From Sinohyriopsis cumingii (Eukaryota > Mollusca > Bivalvia > Unionida > Unionidae), in NCBI GenBank assembly GCA_028554795.2, contig CM068830.1, positions 45,082,837 to 45,146,836 of the forward strand: a DNA stretch of 64,000 nucleotides, given 5' to 3'. Within the stretch, counting starts at the first letter, position 1. Every line of letters starts with the position of its first letter. A program made the position numbers and the translations under genes. The notes below the pieces were generated by a model, which made no database searches, was not told where the DNA came from, and was given only the letters and a program-made list of their open reading frames with translations. Below, piece after piece: positions 51,562-60,639 of the stretch.

Positions 51562-54500
51562 ATGAACGAGTTTGAGATATTATCCTAAACTAGGCCTGTT
51601 AAATATAAATTTAATCTCGACAGATTATCTTCTGATTTACCAGTACGAGATTTGGTTGATCCGAAAAATAAAAGTTTGATCAATAAAATTCACGACGCCA
51701 AGAAAGAATTTTACACGGATGGTGCATCTCATACATGGTCAACGTTTAAGATTATACGCAATACTGTCAAGGACGCTACAATGAATGACAAGCGAGCGGC
51801 AACTATCATTAACTACATCGCTGAATACGAGGGCAATCAAAAATATTTCTTTAGAGTAAAATTTATTGTACTAACAGAAACAGGTAGTTGGATTATCCGT
51901 GACAAATCTGATCCTGTCCTTGGTAATAATAAAATCGCCATATTAAGTAAAAATTCCAGACAGGGGTTTGTTGACGGGTATTGACAAACCGTATTATGAG
52001 CGAGCGTATCCTGTAACAGCGGTTATTTATGGAATCTATGAGATAAATAAAAAAACCAACGTTGATAAACTGACACCCATGAAATTTTCAAGGTTAAATT
52101 GTGTAACCGAACGAGTAATAGAACACTTTACAAACGTGATGCGTGGAAACGGATTAACTGATTTAAGACGTGAAAAAATAAACTCGTGGGCTGATTCAGT
52201 TAAGGATACCGGTGCTACAATAAAAGATGGTGCTGAGTTAGGAAAACTATTAAAATTTCCAATAACCGTAGCGACAATAACGGGAGAAATACTGTATGAA
52301 TCCAAATATAAATCAAAAGGAAATTCAATAAATATTATTGATCATAACGCGCACGCATGGACCAGCGCAGTAACAATATTTCCACGTGATCGAACTATTA
52401 GATTTTACCCCCCAGATACGAGTATGCTTGATTTTATCAACGAAATAAGTAAAAACGATCCTGTATCGGTATGGTTATTTAAAAGTAATGAGGAAGGTGG
52501 ATTTGATCAGTTTGTTAGACCAAACGGTGAAATATATCAAACAGAATTTCTCCATGACGAGATGAAAAATATCGCGGAGAAGTTTTTAGAGTGCAAGCAC
52601 GCGGAAAATACTGACAAATTACTAACTAATTGCTTTACCGTTCCATCTGTTGCGGCTCATTTCGCTAGAGAAAGAAATTCATGGAAACCAACACGATTTG
52701 ATTTACCTGAAGATGTACGCGCAAGTTGCGTCGAATACGGACACGGCGGATTGTGGAATACCAAATATAATTACAATGATGTCATTTCGGTTGATATGGT
52801 TGCATGTTATCCAGGAAGTTTTCTAGGATACGGAGATTGTTCTGTATACTTTAAAAGATTTGGTCACCCTACAAACGAGATGACGCGAGTGGCAATTAAT
52901 GGACCATTACCTGATTTTGATCTGACTGGATTCGCTTGTGCTGAATCATTCGAGTTTAACGAAAATCTCCACCAAATTTGTTATGTTTGGTTTGGTAGAC
53001 ATTTTTGTGAAAAACGTTGGGCGCCTATAGTTTTATTACGATATATGCTAGATTGTGCGGTACTGACATCGTTGGTGGTTAGTGAGGCAATTATATCATA
53101 TCATGCACAGACCGAAGTTTGGTTGCCCATGTCAGATTCTATCAGTGCTGATGAAGTTATTAGCGAGTTTAAGGAAAAATGTCCTGGCGTTTCCGAAGAT
53201 GATATTATCAAAGAAGCTCCTAAAATTCTCGAGATTAAACTTAAAACCGCAAAAGATCTAGGTAGAAAAATTATAGGTAAATTTACTCAAGGTGGTGCAT
53301 ATGATCATAAAAGACATCACGCACGATTAATTCTAGATGATGCCGAGTACCATTTTATAATCGCTGATACAACAGCGAGAAATATATTTGTAAATCGAGA
53401 AAGTATTTATTTATCCGACGGAACAAAATTGGGTACGATCGTTAGTTATATAAATGATATCTCCCCACAGTATACTCATCTAAGATCTTCCATGTTGGCT
53501 TATGTTTCTATAAATTTATTATCGATGATCAATAGATTTCCTGAGACCGCGGTCAGAGTCGCAACAGATTCGTTTTATATTTCGAGTAAATATTTAGAAT
53601 CTGTTATGGAATTCACAAGTAATGATGAACGATGGAGTTCGTGGAGAATCAAAAAGGAAATATTACACAATTACACAGAAGCAGCAGATGTTCCAATGAG
53701 AGATTTTTATCGTAAGGGTAATAAAATATCAGAAATGTCGAAAGCGCCATCGTTGAGTGATCCAATAACTAGATATAAGACAGTATATCTCAATGGACCT
53801 GGTGGATGCGGCAAAACGACTCGAGCAATTAATGTTTTTAGAAATTCAGATATGATCGTGCTGACACCCACACATAGATTTGCACGGGAGATGAAACAAC
53901 GGCAAGTACAATCGTGCACGTATCATAGTTTCTTTCGGTGGCGCGGGGATACATGGACTCCTGAACGAATGGGAGAAAAATATATACCTAAAATAATTAT
54001 TTGGGACGAGATATGTACGGTGTCATTGGATACATTAAAAATGTTTCTTGATTGGTTGTTGACGAAAAATACCGCTATAATAATGTGTGGCGATCATGGT
54101 CAACGGCCGCCTTTTGTTGGACCATCTCCACATGATTGGTTAAAAAATTTCGTTGATTATTACGAAGAAATAGATGATGATCATAGAGCTTTCGATGCAA
54201 ATTTAAAGGAATTTAAAAAATTAATCAGATTACAATCAAACAAAATTCAGTGTGAAATAATACGTGGAGTGATCTCAGAGACCTCAATGAGTGATTTTTT
54301 AAATTTATGGAGACCCACCGATTTGATAGTAGCAAGCAGAAAAATAATCAGAGACGATTTACAACAGCAGTTATTTCAGCTGCATTAAGAAAAATATTCA
54401 GAATTGCCCGTACCGTTGTGTTATAGACCATCAGATACACGAAAACAGAATATTAATGTTGATATTCCAGGAGAGACTGAGAATCAAAATCTCGTATTAA

Positions 54501-55035
54501 ATGATATTGTCGCTGTTGATATCAGTGTAGTCGAAGATGCATTACGCGCTGACAAATCTCCATGGGTGTTGGGATGCGCTATGACGATCCACTCGTCTCA
54601 GGGATTAACTATTTCTGACACACGAGTCTGGATTGTAGACGATCGTATCGAGTGGTCAAATTTAGTCTATTTAGCGGTATCAAGGGTGAGAAAAATATCT
54701 CAATTACGTAGAATTATAATTCCTGAAATCGTTAATAAATTTAACGTCATTGATGATGATATAATAAAAAAATTAATCGGATACAAACAATCTGATAAAA
54801 AAATAAACGTGACTTTGATCTTGATGTTGAATTTATTATTGAGTTAAAACAGCAGCAGAATAATAATTGCGCAAATTGCAATTGTATAATGCTGTGTAAG
54901 TATTCGAGTAATGATTCAAGACAATTTACCGTAGACAGAAAAGATAATAGTCGCGGTCATACACGAGAAAATGTGATGTTGACCTGTCTTGAGTGTAATC
55001 GACGTCGGGATGCTGGCACCCTTGGCGCTAGTTAA
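51562..55035 (+). pseudogene. Family B DNA polymerase - SF1 helicase - HNH-like replication protein, broken
   Basis: One reading path of about 1,155 codons. ATG 51,562 is followed by TAA at 51,586. The N-terminal domain is open at 51,589-51,984, then a frameshift leads into 51,968-54,386. Counting from 51,968: polymerase motif A (DMVACYP) at about 276-282, a Lys-rich motif-B-like segment near 435, motif C (ATDS) at 532-535. The helicase then has Walker A at 610-617, DE at 680-681 and GDxxQ at 708-712. A same-frame TAA at 54,386 precedes the helicase C-terminal motifs (TIHSSQGLTI, YLAVSRVR) at 54,404-54,780. A further shift gives a Cys-rich HNH-like end (about 54,850-55,035; CxxC, DRKDNSRGH, CLECN). 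No 3'-5' exonuclease motifs are evident. It would copy the viral genome if intact. Confidence 0.8.
51968..54388 (+). CDS. Largest surviving ORF of the replication gene (PolB plus helicase N-half)
   Basis: 806 codons open. It holds the polymerase catalytic motifs and helicase motifs I-III but lacks helicase motifs V-VI, which follow after a TAA in the same frame. Polymerase and helicase are continuous in this single open frame, so their fusion does not depend on any assumption about frameshifts. Confidence 0.85.
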   Translation: MLTGIDKPYYERAYPVTAVIYGIYEINKKTNVDKLTPMKFSRLNCVTERVIEHFTNVMRGNGLTDLRREKINSWADSVKDTGATIKDGAELGKLLKFPITVATITGEILYESKYKSKGNSINIIDHNAHAWTSAVTIFPRDRTIRFYPPDTSMLDFINEISKNDPVSVWLFKSNEEGGFDQFVRPNGEIYQTEFLHDEMKNIAEKFLECKHAENTDKLLTNCFTVPSVAAHFARERNSWKPTRFDLPEDVRASCVEYGHGGLWNTKYNYNDVISVDMVACYPGSFLGYGDCSVYFKRFGHPTNEMTRVAINGPLPDFDLTGFACAESFEFNENLHQICYVWFGRHFCEKRWAPIVLLRYMLDCAVLTSLVVSEAIISYHAQTEVWLPMSDSISADEVISEFKEKCPGVSEDDIIKEAPKILEIKLKTAKDLGRKIIGKFTQGGAYDHKRHHARLILDDAEYHFIIADTTARNIFVNRESIYLSDGTKLGTIVSYINDISPQYTHLRSSMLAYVSINLLSMINRFPETAVRVATDSFYISSKYLESVMEFTSNDERWSSWRIKKEILHNYTEAADVPMRDFYRKGNKISEMSKAPSLSDPITRYKTVYLNGPGGCGKTTRAINVFRNSDMIVLTPTHRFAREMKQRQVQSCTYHSFFRWRGDTWTPERMGEKYIPKIIIWDEICTVSLDTLKMFLDWLLTKNTAIIMCGDHGQRPPFVGPSPHDWLKNFVDYYEEIDDDHRAFDANLKEFKKLIRLQSNKIQCEIIRGVISETSMSDFLNLWRPTDLIVASRKIIRDDLQQQLFQLH

Positions 55036-55979
55036 GTGATCGCGGTGGTAGTTGTGTATCCGTGGGGATTATTTGTAGTTGTTCACGTGTAAATCCACGT
55101 TGAGGAGCAGCCGAATCTAGTCTGTAGATTGCGGGTCTACCTGAGAATCTTGTCACGGTGGATATTTTGTGTGTGGTAACACTCCAAATAGGATCAGTCG
55201 CTCTCGCGCTACCACCTTCAAGTTCACCCGGTTCATATAAATATCTAACTGTAACATCACCCAATATTTTTTGTTTTTCAGTATCTTTTCGCTGTGTTGG
55301 TATATTTTTTGTGTAATTGCATTAATCGGTTTCATGTTGGTTGCTCGTGTAATCTCATTATTTAATGCAGCTATCACGCTTGCTAATCTTGCAACCCATT
55401 CGCGAGATCTTTTATCTTGAATAAATTCCTTAGCGTATTGATATCCAAATAACCGCTCAGCAAGTGTTCGATTAAATCGCTCAACAATTGCCTGATCACG
55501 GTGAATTGCAGTATGACCTCGTCGTATTTTGGTATTATGCCGTTTCATCAACGATGATACTGGACCAAGAAATCCTTACCAGGATCAACCTGTAGTAGCT
55601 GTGGCCAGCGCAGACCACCTCGTTGATAAATTCGTTCAAACGCATCGGCTACTTCAGATGATGTTTTCTTTGATAGCGGCTCTGCCTCTTTATATCTACT
55701 TGCAACACCAACTACAGTTAACGCGTACTTGTACGTTTTTCCACGCACAGTATCATGTGGTAAAAACAGAATATCAGCTTGATGAACTTCATTAGGAACA
55801 CTAAGATCGAAATACGCGTACTGAATTCGTTTCGGTGGTGGTAGATAAATTTGCCATATTGCCTGTTTGGATAACCACGCTTTAGCAGTAGAATGTTTAA
55901 CCGCTGCTGCATCAGCGAGTTTACCAATTGCTGCTTTGCCTCTCCAATATCCTCTTGGTGAATAATAAATTAATTCCAT
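55028..55979 (-). pseudogene. Retroviral-type (rve) integrase of Polinton class, frameshifted
   Basis: Starts at ATG 55,979. The first open part (143 codons) has the N-terminal GYWRGKAAIGKL and IWQIYLP motifs and two catalytic Asp (HQADILF, D69; LQVDPGKD, D132). A one-base shift near 55,560 moves to the frame with the catalytic Glu (AIVERFNRTLAER). A second shift near 55,270-55,310 gives the SH3/chromo-like C-terminal part (GDVTVRYLYEPGELEGG), ending at TAG 55,028. The enzyme joins the linear viral DNA to host DNA; the target duplication here fits that activity. Its end overlaps the convergent replication gene by 8 bases, and its ATG shares one base with the PLA2 stop. Confidence 0.88.
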
Positions 55980-56482
55980 TATACATTACCAGACCCAAAC
56001 GCTAATTTACCTTTCATCGCGGATCTTACTAACCAATTAGCTAATGATTCTCTGATATTTTTATTTTTTATAGAATTTAACGCGTGAATTAATTTCACAT
56101 CTGCAATATGCCTATCTTGTAGATTTTTACTTTTATAAGCTACATCATGAACATGACAAGCTTTATCAATAGCATTTACTGGTTCCTCGCCTGGTTTTGG
56201 TTGATCCTGATTATCGAGCCTGATATCGAGTCGAGTACCAGGACCGCAATAATTATATCCTGGTAGATGTTTTTCTCCTGGGTATTTAGCCCATGGAGCA
56301 CCTGGAAACTTTGACATCAAATTAGCAACATCACCACCGCGCTTATTAGGTAAAAATGAAAATGTCTTTCTACCGCACACAGAACATTTTCCACCATACG
56401 CTATTTTTTTATTTTTTGTTATAACTGTGGCTAAATCAGTAGTTGGAGTTTTAACTCTACAGCGTAAACAATATAAATTCAT
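55979..56482 (-). CDS. DUF5679-like zinc ribbon fused to phospholipase A2
   Basis: 167 residues, intact. The N-terminus has a Cys4 ribbon (C5, C8, C33, C36) like DUF5679. A parvovirus-VP1-like PLA2 domain follows, with calcium loop YNYCGPGT (76-83), catalytic His-Asp in CHVHDVAY (H112, D113) and a supporting Asp near 128. The tail is GSGNV. In parvoviruses and adintovirus-like elements such PLA2s help virions leave endosomes. All key residues are present, so the enzyme could be active. Divergent from the ATPase with only 12 bp between start codons. The TAA overlaps the integrase ATG by one base. Confidence 0.88.
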   Translation of the reverse strand: MNLYCLRCRVKTPTTDLATVITKNKKIAYGGKCSVCGRKTFSFLPNKRGGDVANLMSKFPGAPWAKYPGEKHLPGYNYCGPGTRLDIRLDNQDQPKPGEEPVNAIDKACHVHDVAYKSKNLQDRHIADVKLIHALNSIKNKNIRESLANWLVRSAMKGKLAFGSGNV

Positions 56483-56494
56483 GTTATAATATAT
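56483..56494. promoter_or_regulatory. 12-bp AT-rich divergent start region
   Basis: The only bases between the PLA2 and ATPase start codons are GTTATAATATAT. A TATA-like block this close to both ATGs implies promoter elements inside the opposite coding regions or nearly leaderless transcripts. Confidence 0.5.
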
Positions 56495-57154
56495 ATGGAT
56501 ATAATTGATTTCTCAGCGACAAAAAAACGAGAACCTGTTAAGCATCATCCTGCGCTACCGAATTCCATCAGAATGATTATCATGGAGCCATCTGGATCGG
56601 GTAAGACGCAGTTATTACTTAATCTGATAATGAGATGGTTGAAATGGGATAAATTATATTTAGTAGCACCATCCGTTGATGATCAACGATGTTATGATGT
56701 ACTTAAAGATTTTAACGAAAATGCAAGATTACTGGACGAAGATAATGATGTTATAGAGTTTATAACAGCTATTGAGGAAGCACCGTCCGTTAATGTTTTA
56801 GACGGATTTATTAATAATTTAGTTGTGTATGATGATGTGATGATAGATAAACAATCAAATCCAATATTTTCTCGCGGTAGACATAAAAATACAGATGTGA
56901 TCTATGTTACTCAACGATATACACAAATACCAAAAGTGATCAGGGACAATTGTAATATTTTAGTTGTGTTTAATGGCGTAGATACACACACACTTAGAAA
57001 TATTCATCAAACCTGGTGCAGCGGTGACATGGATATAATTAAATTCAGAAATTTCTTCTCACGAGCGCAAGCTACTCCGCATGGATTTATAACAATAAAT
57101 TTGCACGATCCTAGAACAAGATATCGTGTAGGTCTTGATAAAATATTTGGATAA
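56495..57154 (+). CDS. DNA-packaging ATPase (poxvirus A32-like/FtsK-HerA type)
   Basis: 219 residues, intact. Walker A EPSGSGKT at 31-38; Walker B LVVYDDV with acidic residues D113-D114; a sensor-like VIYVTQR near 134-140; an Arg-rich end (DPRTRYRVGL). Enzymes of this family pump genome DNA into preformed icosahedral capsids and are a hallmark of Polintons, virophages and large DNA viruses. Length is normal for the Polinton version. The only genome-handling motor gene of the element that is still open. Confidence 0.88.
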   Translation: MDIIDFSATKKREPVKHHPALPNSIRMIIMEPSGSGKTQLLLNLIMRWLKWDKLYLVAPSVDDQRCYDVLKDFNENARLLDEDNDVIEFITAIEEAPSVNVLDGFINNLVVYDDVMIDKQSNPIFSRGRHKNTDVIYVTQRYTQIPKVIRDNCNILVVFNGVDTHTLRNIHQTWCSGDMDIIKFRNFFSRAQATPHGFITINLHDPRTRYRVGLDKIFG

Positions 57155-57190
57155 ATTAATAAATTTAATTAAACAGATATCATTAATATA

Positions 57191-57541
57191 ATGAACAATT
57201 GTACGTGGTTAATTCACGGAACAACAAATAAATGTAACAAAAGGTGCCGTGGAGAATATTGCAGGAGACATAATTATATTTTAAAGAAAAGTCCTCATGC
57301 TGGTTCACGAGGTTGTGTTGGATGTAACAACGGCGTTAGAGGATTATATCAGATTTGTAAAAATTGCGGTGGAGATCGATACAGAAGTTTGATGATATAT
57401 TACGGAAAAAGAAAGAACATAAATCCAAAAATAGAAAAACCACCATCAGAACTTGAATATTACTTGAAGAACAAAACAAAAGATTCCCAGGATTCAGATG
57501 AAGATTCCCAAGATTCAGATGAAGATTCCCAGGATTATTGA
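57191..57541 (+). CDS. Cys-rich zinc-binding protein with acidic repeat tail
   Basis: 116 residues. N-terminal cluster with C4 in NCTWL, then CNKRCRGEYCRRH; second cluster CVGC and CKNCGG, suggesting two zinc sites. The C-terminus has a short tandem repeat SQDSDED (about 2.5 units), strongly acidic. The intact paralogue of the 51,275 gene. The last base of its TGA stop is the first base of the right terminal repeat, so coding extends exactly to the repeat boundary. Preceded by ATTAATATAATG. Role unknown. Confidence 0.7.
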   Translation: MNNCTWLIHGTTNKCNKRCRGEYCRRHNYILKKSPHAGSRGCVGCNNGVRGLYQICKNCGGDRYRSLMIYYGKRKNINPKIEKPPSELEYYLKNKTKDSQDSDEDSQDSDEDSQDY

Positions 57542-57688
57542 GCAGCAGAGAGGGTCCTGTCTACAATTCTGTTTGGGACAAACAATAATCGTAGACGTGG
57601 TATTGACCTCTATGAAGGGTCACTATTTTTTTTTGTCTAAAAAAGCGTACGTAACGCGTTAAGTGGTCTGATCGCCCTCTCTGCTGCT
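57541..57688 (-). repeat. Right terminal inverted repeat (148 bp)
   Basis: Inverse of 41,013-41,160; differs at four positions by eye, no gaps. Same 14-bp inverted arms at its two ends. Confidence 0.95.
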
Positions 57689-57693
57689 ACCTG
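57689..57693. repeat. Target site duplication, right copy (ACCTG)
   Basis: Matches 41,008-41,012. Host unit sequence resumes directly (CAATAGCACAGACG, as at 27,700). Confidence 0.9.
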
Positions 57694-58252
57694 CAATAGC
57701 ACAGACGTTTTAAAATAGGAAGACTTCCACTTGCCCGCCCACTACCTCTCCAACCCCTCTCGCACACACATACACATCTCGCCTAATTGAAATATACTTT
57801 AATAACCTTTTAAGCGAACATATAACGTTGCTAAAAGACGATAGTACGAAAGTAGATTTTTTCCTGTTTACATAGTTGCTTTGTCTATATTCTAACACCG
57901 TACTCTTCAATGTCAACACTGCCTGAGCTGGTATGGATCTGTGGACGGTGACTCAAGCATAACGTAAACAGTCTTGTGTTGTCAATTGGGCAGGTAAGCA
58001 TAACACATGTGTTATACCCGACTTCATCTGAGAGTGAAATATTCGTTCTTTGCGGTAACTAATACATGTGAGAAGTTTTTGTGAGGGGCTTCGTGGCAAA
58101 CGTAATGCGACTTCGTGTTGTTTTCTTACTTTTATTTATTTTTCTCAATGGCTTCAAAAAGCATTCGAAGATTCTGTAAGCAATAACCTGTATTGCTGCC
58201 GAACTAATGTTACAATAAAACCGATAAACCGGGTGTGAATACGAAAAGGAAT

Positions 58253-59026
58253 ATGTTTTTACACGACAGCGATAACAATTCTCGAGTTCAATATGACACT
58301 TGCATCAATGGACCTTCTATTGACAATAATAAACATATCAGATTGGCCATAAACCTGTATGATTACTATAACAATAGCTTTTCTGAGGTAGAAAATGTTC
58401 AACATTGTGACAACCAAACGGAGAATCCTGTACAAAAATGGGCACAAAAAACGAACTTTCTTCCAAGTGATGCAGAAGTGCGCAGGAATTCACTTCAAGT
58501 CGGTCTGTTTCACCCCAGTCTCGCTCAAAATAACGATACCGGCAAAAGCATCCGAAATGGATATCAACCAAAATATATTCCATTGAAAATGATCATGCCA
58601 TTGGTTCCATTTGAGAATGTTGGTGTCAGTCGTGGACACACAGACTTCAACAAGGATATGTCCAAATCGGTTGTGACCATAGAAGGGCCTTTGAAAAACA
58701 TTGCACAGTATGATGTGCCGGATTATTCTAGGAAACAGAAGATTGATGGAGAAGCAATCGTGGACTTAGCTGCAAATATACACAACCGCTGGAACCGGAT
58801 AATTCACGACTATTTGTGGTGTCCGTTTGTGCTGTTTTTCGTGTTTTTCTGTTGTGCGCCAGCTATTTTGCTTATGCACAAATCGGATATTGCGTTTCGA
58901 AAAGGACGTGATTCCGAAGCCAGACGTTGGGCCATATGCTCATCCCTATTGTATGGAATCGGGTTCGTGCTTGCTCTTGTCTTTTATGCCATGCTATTTG
59001 CCATGGTCTTTGTTTACACCAAATAA
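58253..59026 (+). CDS. CD225/dispanin (IFITM-like) membrane protein, copy B
   Basis: 257 residues, closest to the 28,252 copy. ATG chosen as for the others (the GTG at 58,235 is not used). Two-pass CD225 domain at about residues 190-257 with the Cys-Cys pair and GRDSEARRWA loop; the second membrane segment reads GFVLALVFYAM. A donor-like CAG/GTAAGC (exon end 57,993) and an acceptor AAAAAG (58,161) predict a 168-bp leader intron. The virus-like element ends 565 bp before the ATG, so it now provides the distal upstream sequence of this gene. Confidence 0.85.
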   Translation: MFLHDSDNNSRVQYDTCINGPSIDNNKHIRLAINLYDYYNNSFSEVENVQHCDNQTENPVQKWAQKTNFLPSDAEVRRNSLQVGLFHPSLAQNNDTGKSIRNGYQPKYIPLKMIMPLVPFENVGVSRGHTDFNKDMSKSVVTIEGPLKNIAQYDVPDYSRKQKIDGEAIVDLAANIHNRWNRIIHDYLWCPFVLFFVFFCCAPAILLMHKSDIAFRKGRDSEARRWAICSSLLYGIGFVLALVFYAMLFAMVFVYTK

Positions 59027-59388
59027 GACCTTTTTCCGATCAATTCATTACTTTTTTTAAAATACTATCCATGTTATTGTTGTATTGAAACATGTTTGTA
59101 TGATACTCCTTTCAGCTTAAACACGACTAAGATGGTTAAAATTCTTAATTCATTCAAGCAATTTACTATGATTCAATGCGCTTTGTTGCACAATGCAAGT
59201 TTGAACAAGATGGTTACGAAGAAAAACATTATCATACAGTGCAAGATAATATATGTCTACTAATTTTGTTCTGATTCATACAACTTTTTAGTTTACAACA
59301 AATTGTTATTTCTGTTATGCGACTACGGATTGACGAATGCATTTGGTGCAAAATGACCTTTGTATAGAAAGTGTGATAGCACTGGACC

Positions 59389-59390
<2 letters not shown>

Positions 59391-59463
<73 letters not shown>
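59391..59463. repeat. (AT)n microsatellite
   Basis: About 36 AT units at the same unit position as 20,039 and 29,819. Confidence 0.95.
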
Positions 59464-59466
<3 letters not shown>

Positions 59467-60257
59467 TCAACGCTTACAGTTAATCAGTAGGTCTATATTC
59501 AGGAGCAAGGCGTGATTGGGTTAAGATGGCCAGTAGCAAGACGTGTTATCCCCAGGTAAAAAACGCAAATCTTATTAAGATACACAGCAACTAAGGTATA
59601 TAGAATACTTCGCAAAAATAAACATTGATCAATACCAAGGGTGCGGTAAGCTTTGATTTAAATTTGAAACCAACATATCCTGGATCAGCATGCCACAAGA
59701 ACGGTGAGCCCTCCGTACTTTTTAAAACCTGTCACCAAGTATGATTGGGACATAATCATGATCTCCATCTTAATGCATGTGGTGTTGTATTTTGCAGTCA
59801 GTGGCAAATCAACTTTAAGGTGACCGATTTTCCCCTAAGTTTCTATGTTTCAAATACCGTATCCATGCTTCTTAATTTAGTCTTTTTTACATATGAATTA
59901 AATTAAAGTTTACACGTGTGGGTCCCTCGTCTTCCGATAGTCTTAATAACAAAGTACTAATTCATATCAAAACTTTCAAATGTATACACTATGTTAGGTG
60001 TTACATATGTACAGACGTTTTATTAAAATTGATGTATATTGTTCTTTTGTTGCCGTTACTGTTGACGCTACATTTCTCCTGATCTGTTTTTATCTCCAGT
60101 AGATATGAGCTACCCATGTACCTGCCTGTTGTAGTATGTGGTATTTGTTTATGTCGTTTAGGTAAAATAATTCGTCCAGAATTAATGCAGTTCTGTTCTC
60201 TTTTATCCCTGTCATGCCCGTATGCCCAAGTGATAAAATTTGAATTAACAAAATTAT

Positions 60258-60302
<45 letters not shown>

Positions 60303-60303
60303 A

Positions 60304-60601
60304 GACCGCTCCGGTGGCCTAGTGGATAGAGCGTCCGCCTCGGATGCGGGAGGTCATAGGTTCGAACCCCGACCGAGTCATACCAAAGACTTATAAAGAT
60401 GGTACTAACAGCTGCCTCGCTAGGCGCCCAGGTTTAGAATGATAGTGTTAGGACTGGTCGGCCTGGTGTCAGGATAATGTGAATGGGTGGGACATCATCT
60501 ACATGTCTGCGGCATGACGACCGAGTGATAGGCATCACTTTAAACTGATACACTGTAGACATCGTATGACTGAAAAAGTACTAAAGCTGCGTTGAAAATC
60601 C

Positions 60602-60636
<35 letters not shown>
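60304..60636 (+). mobile_element. tRNA-derived SINE with (CA)n tail, second copy
   Basis: Near-identical to 30,735-31,077 and at the same place in the unit, so it was duplicated with the unit and did not insert independently. A (CT)n tract directly precedes it. Confidence 0.8.

Positions 60637-60639
<3 letters not shown>

Larger units (their letters stand above)
41013..57688. mobile_element. Polinton/Maverick-like endogenous DNA virus, 16.7 kb
   Basis: A complete element with 148-bp terminal inverted repeats, a short target duplication and a full set of virus-type genes: rve integrase, family B polymerase, packaging ATPase, adenain-like protease, capsid proteins and PLA2. The left half is one rightward virion-gene cluster. 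The right half mixes both strands around the replication gene and the leftward integrase/PLA2 pair. Terminal repeats differ at only 4 of 148 positions by eye, suggesting a fairly recent insertion, yet at least seven genes carry stops or frameshifts. Size and gene set are closest to adintovirus-like Polintons of animals. Exact assignment would need a search. Confidence 0.93.

Noticed and set aside
55028..55979. Integrase as part of a retrovirus or Gypsy element
   Set aside because: No gag, reverse transcriptase or LTR nearby; the N-terminal motifs and neighbouring PolB, ATPase and PLA2 fit the Polinton class.
41013..57688. Ciliate-like code in which TAA is sense
   Set aside because: TAA is also the normal terminator of most genes in the element, and several genes carry frameshifts that no code change explains.
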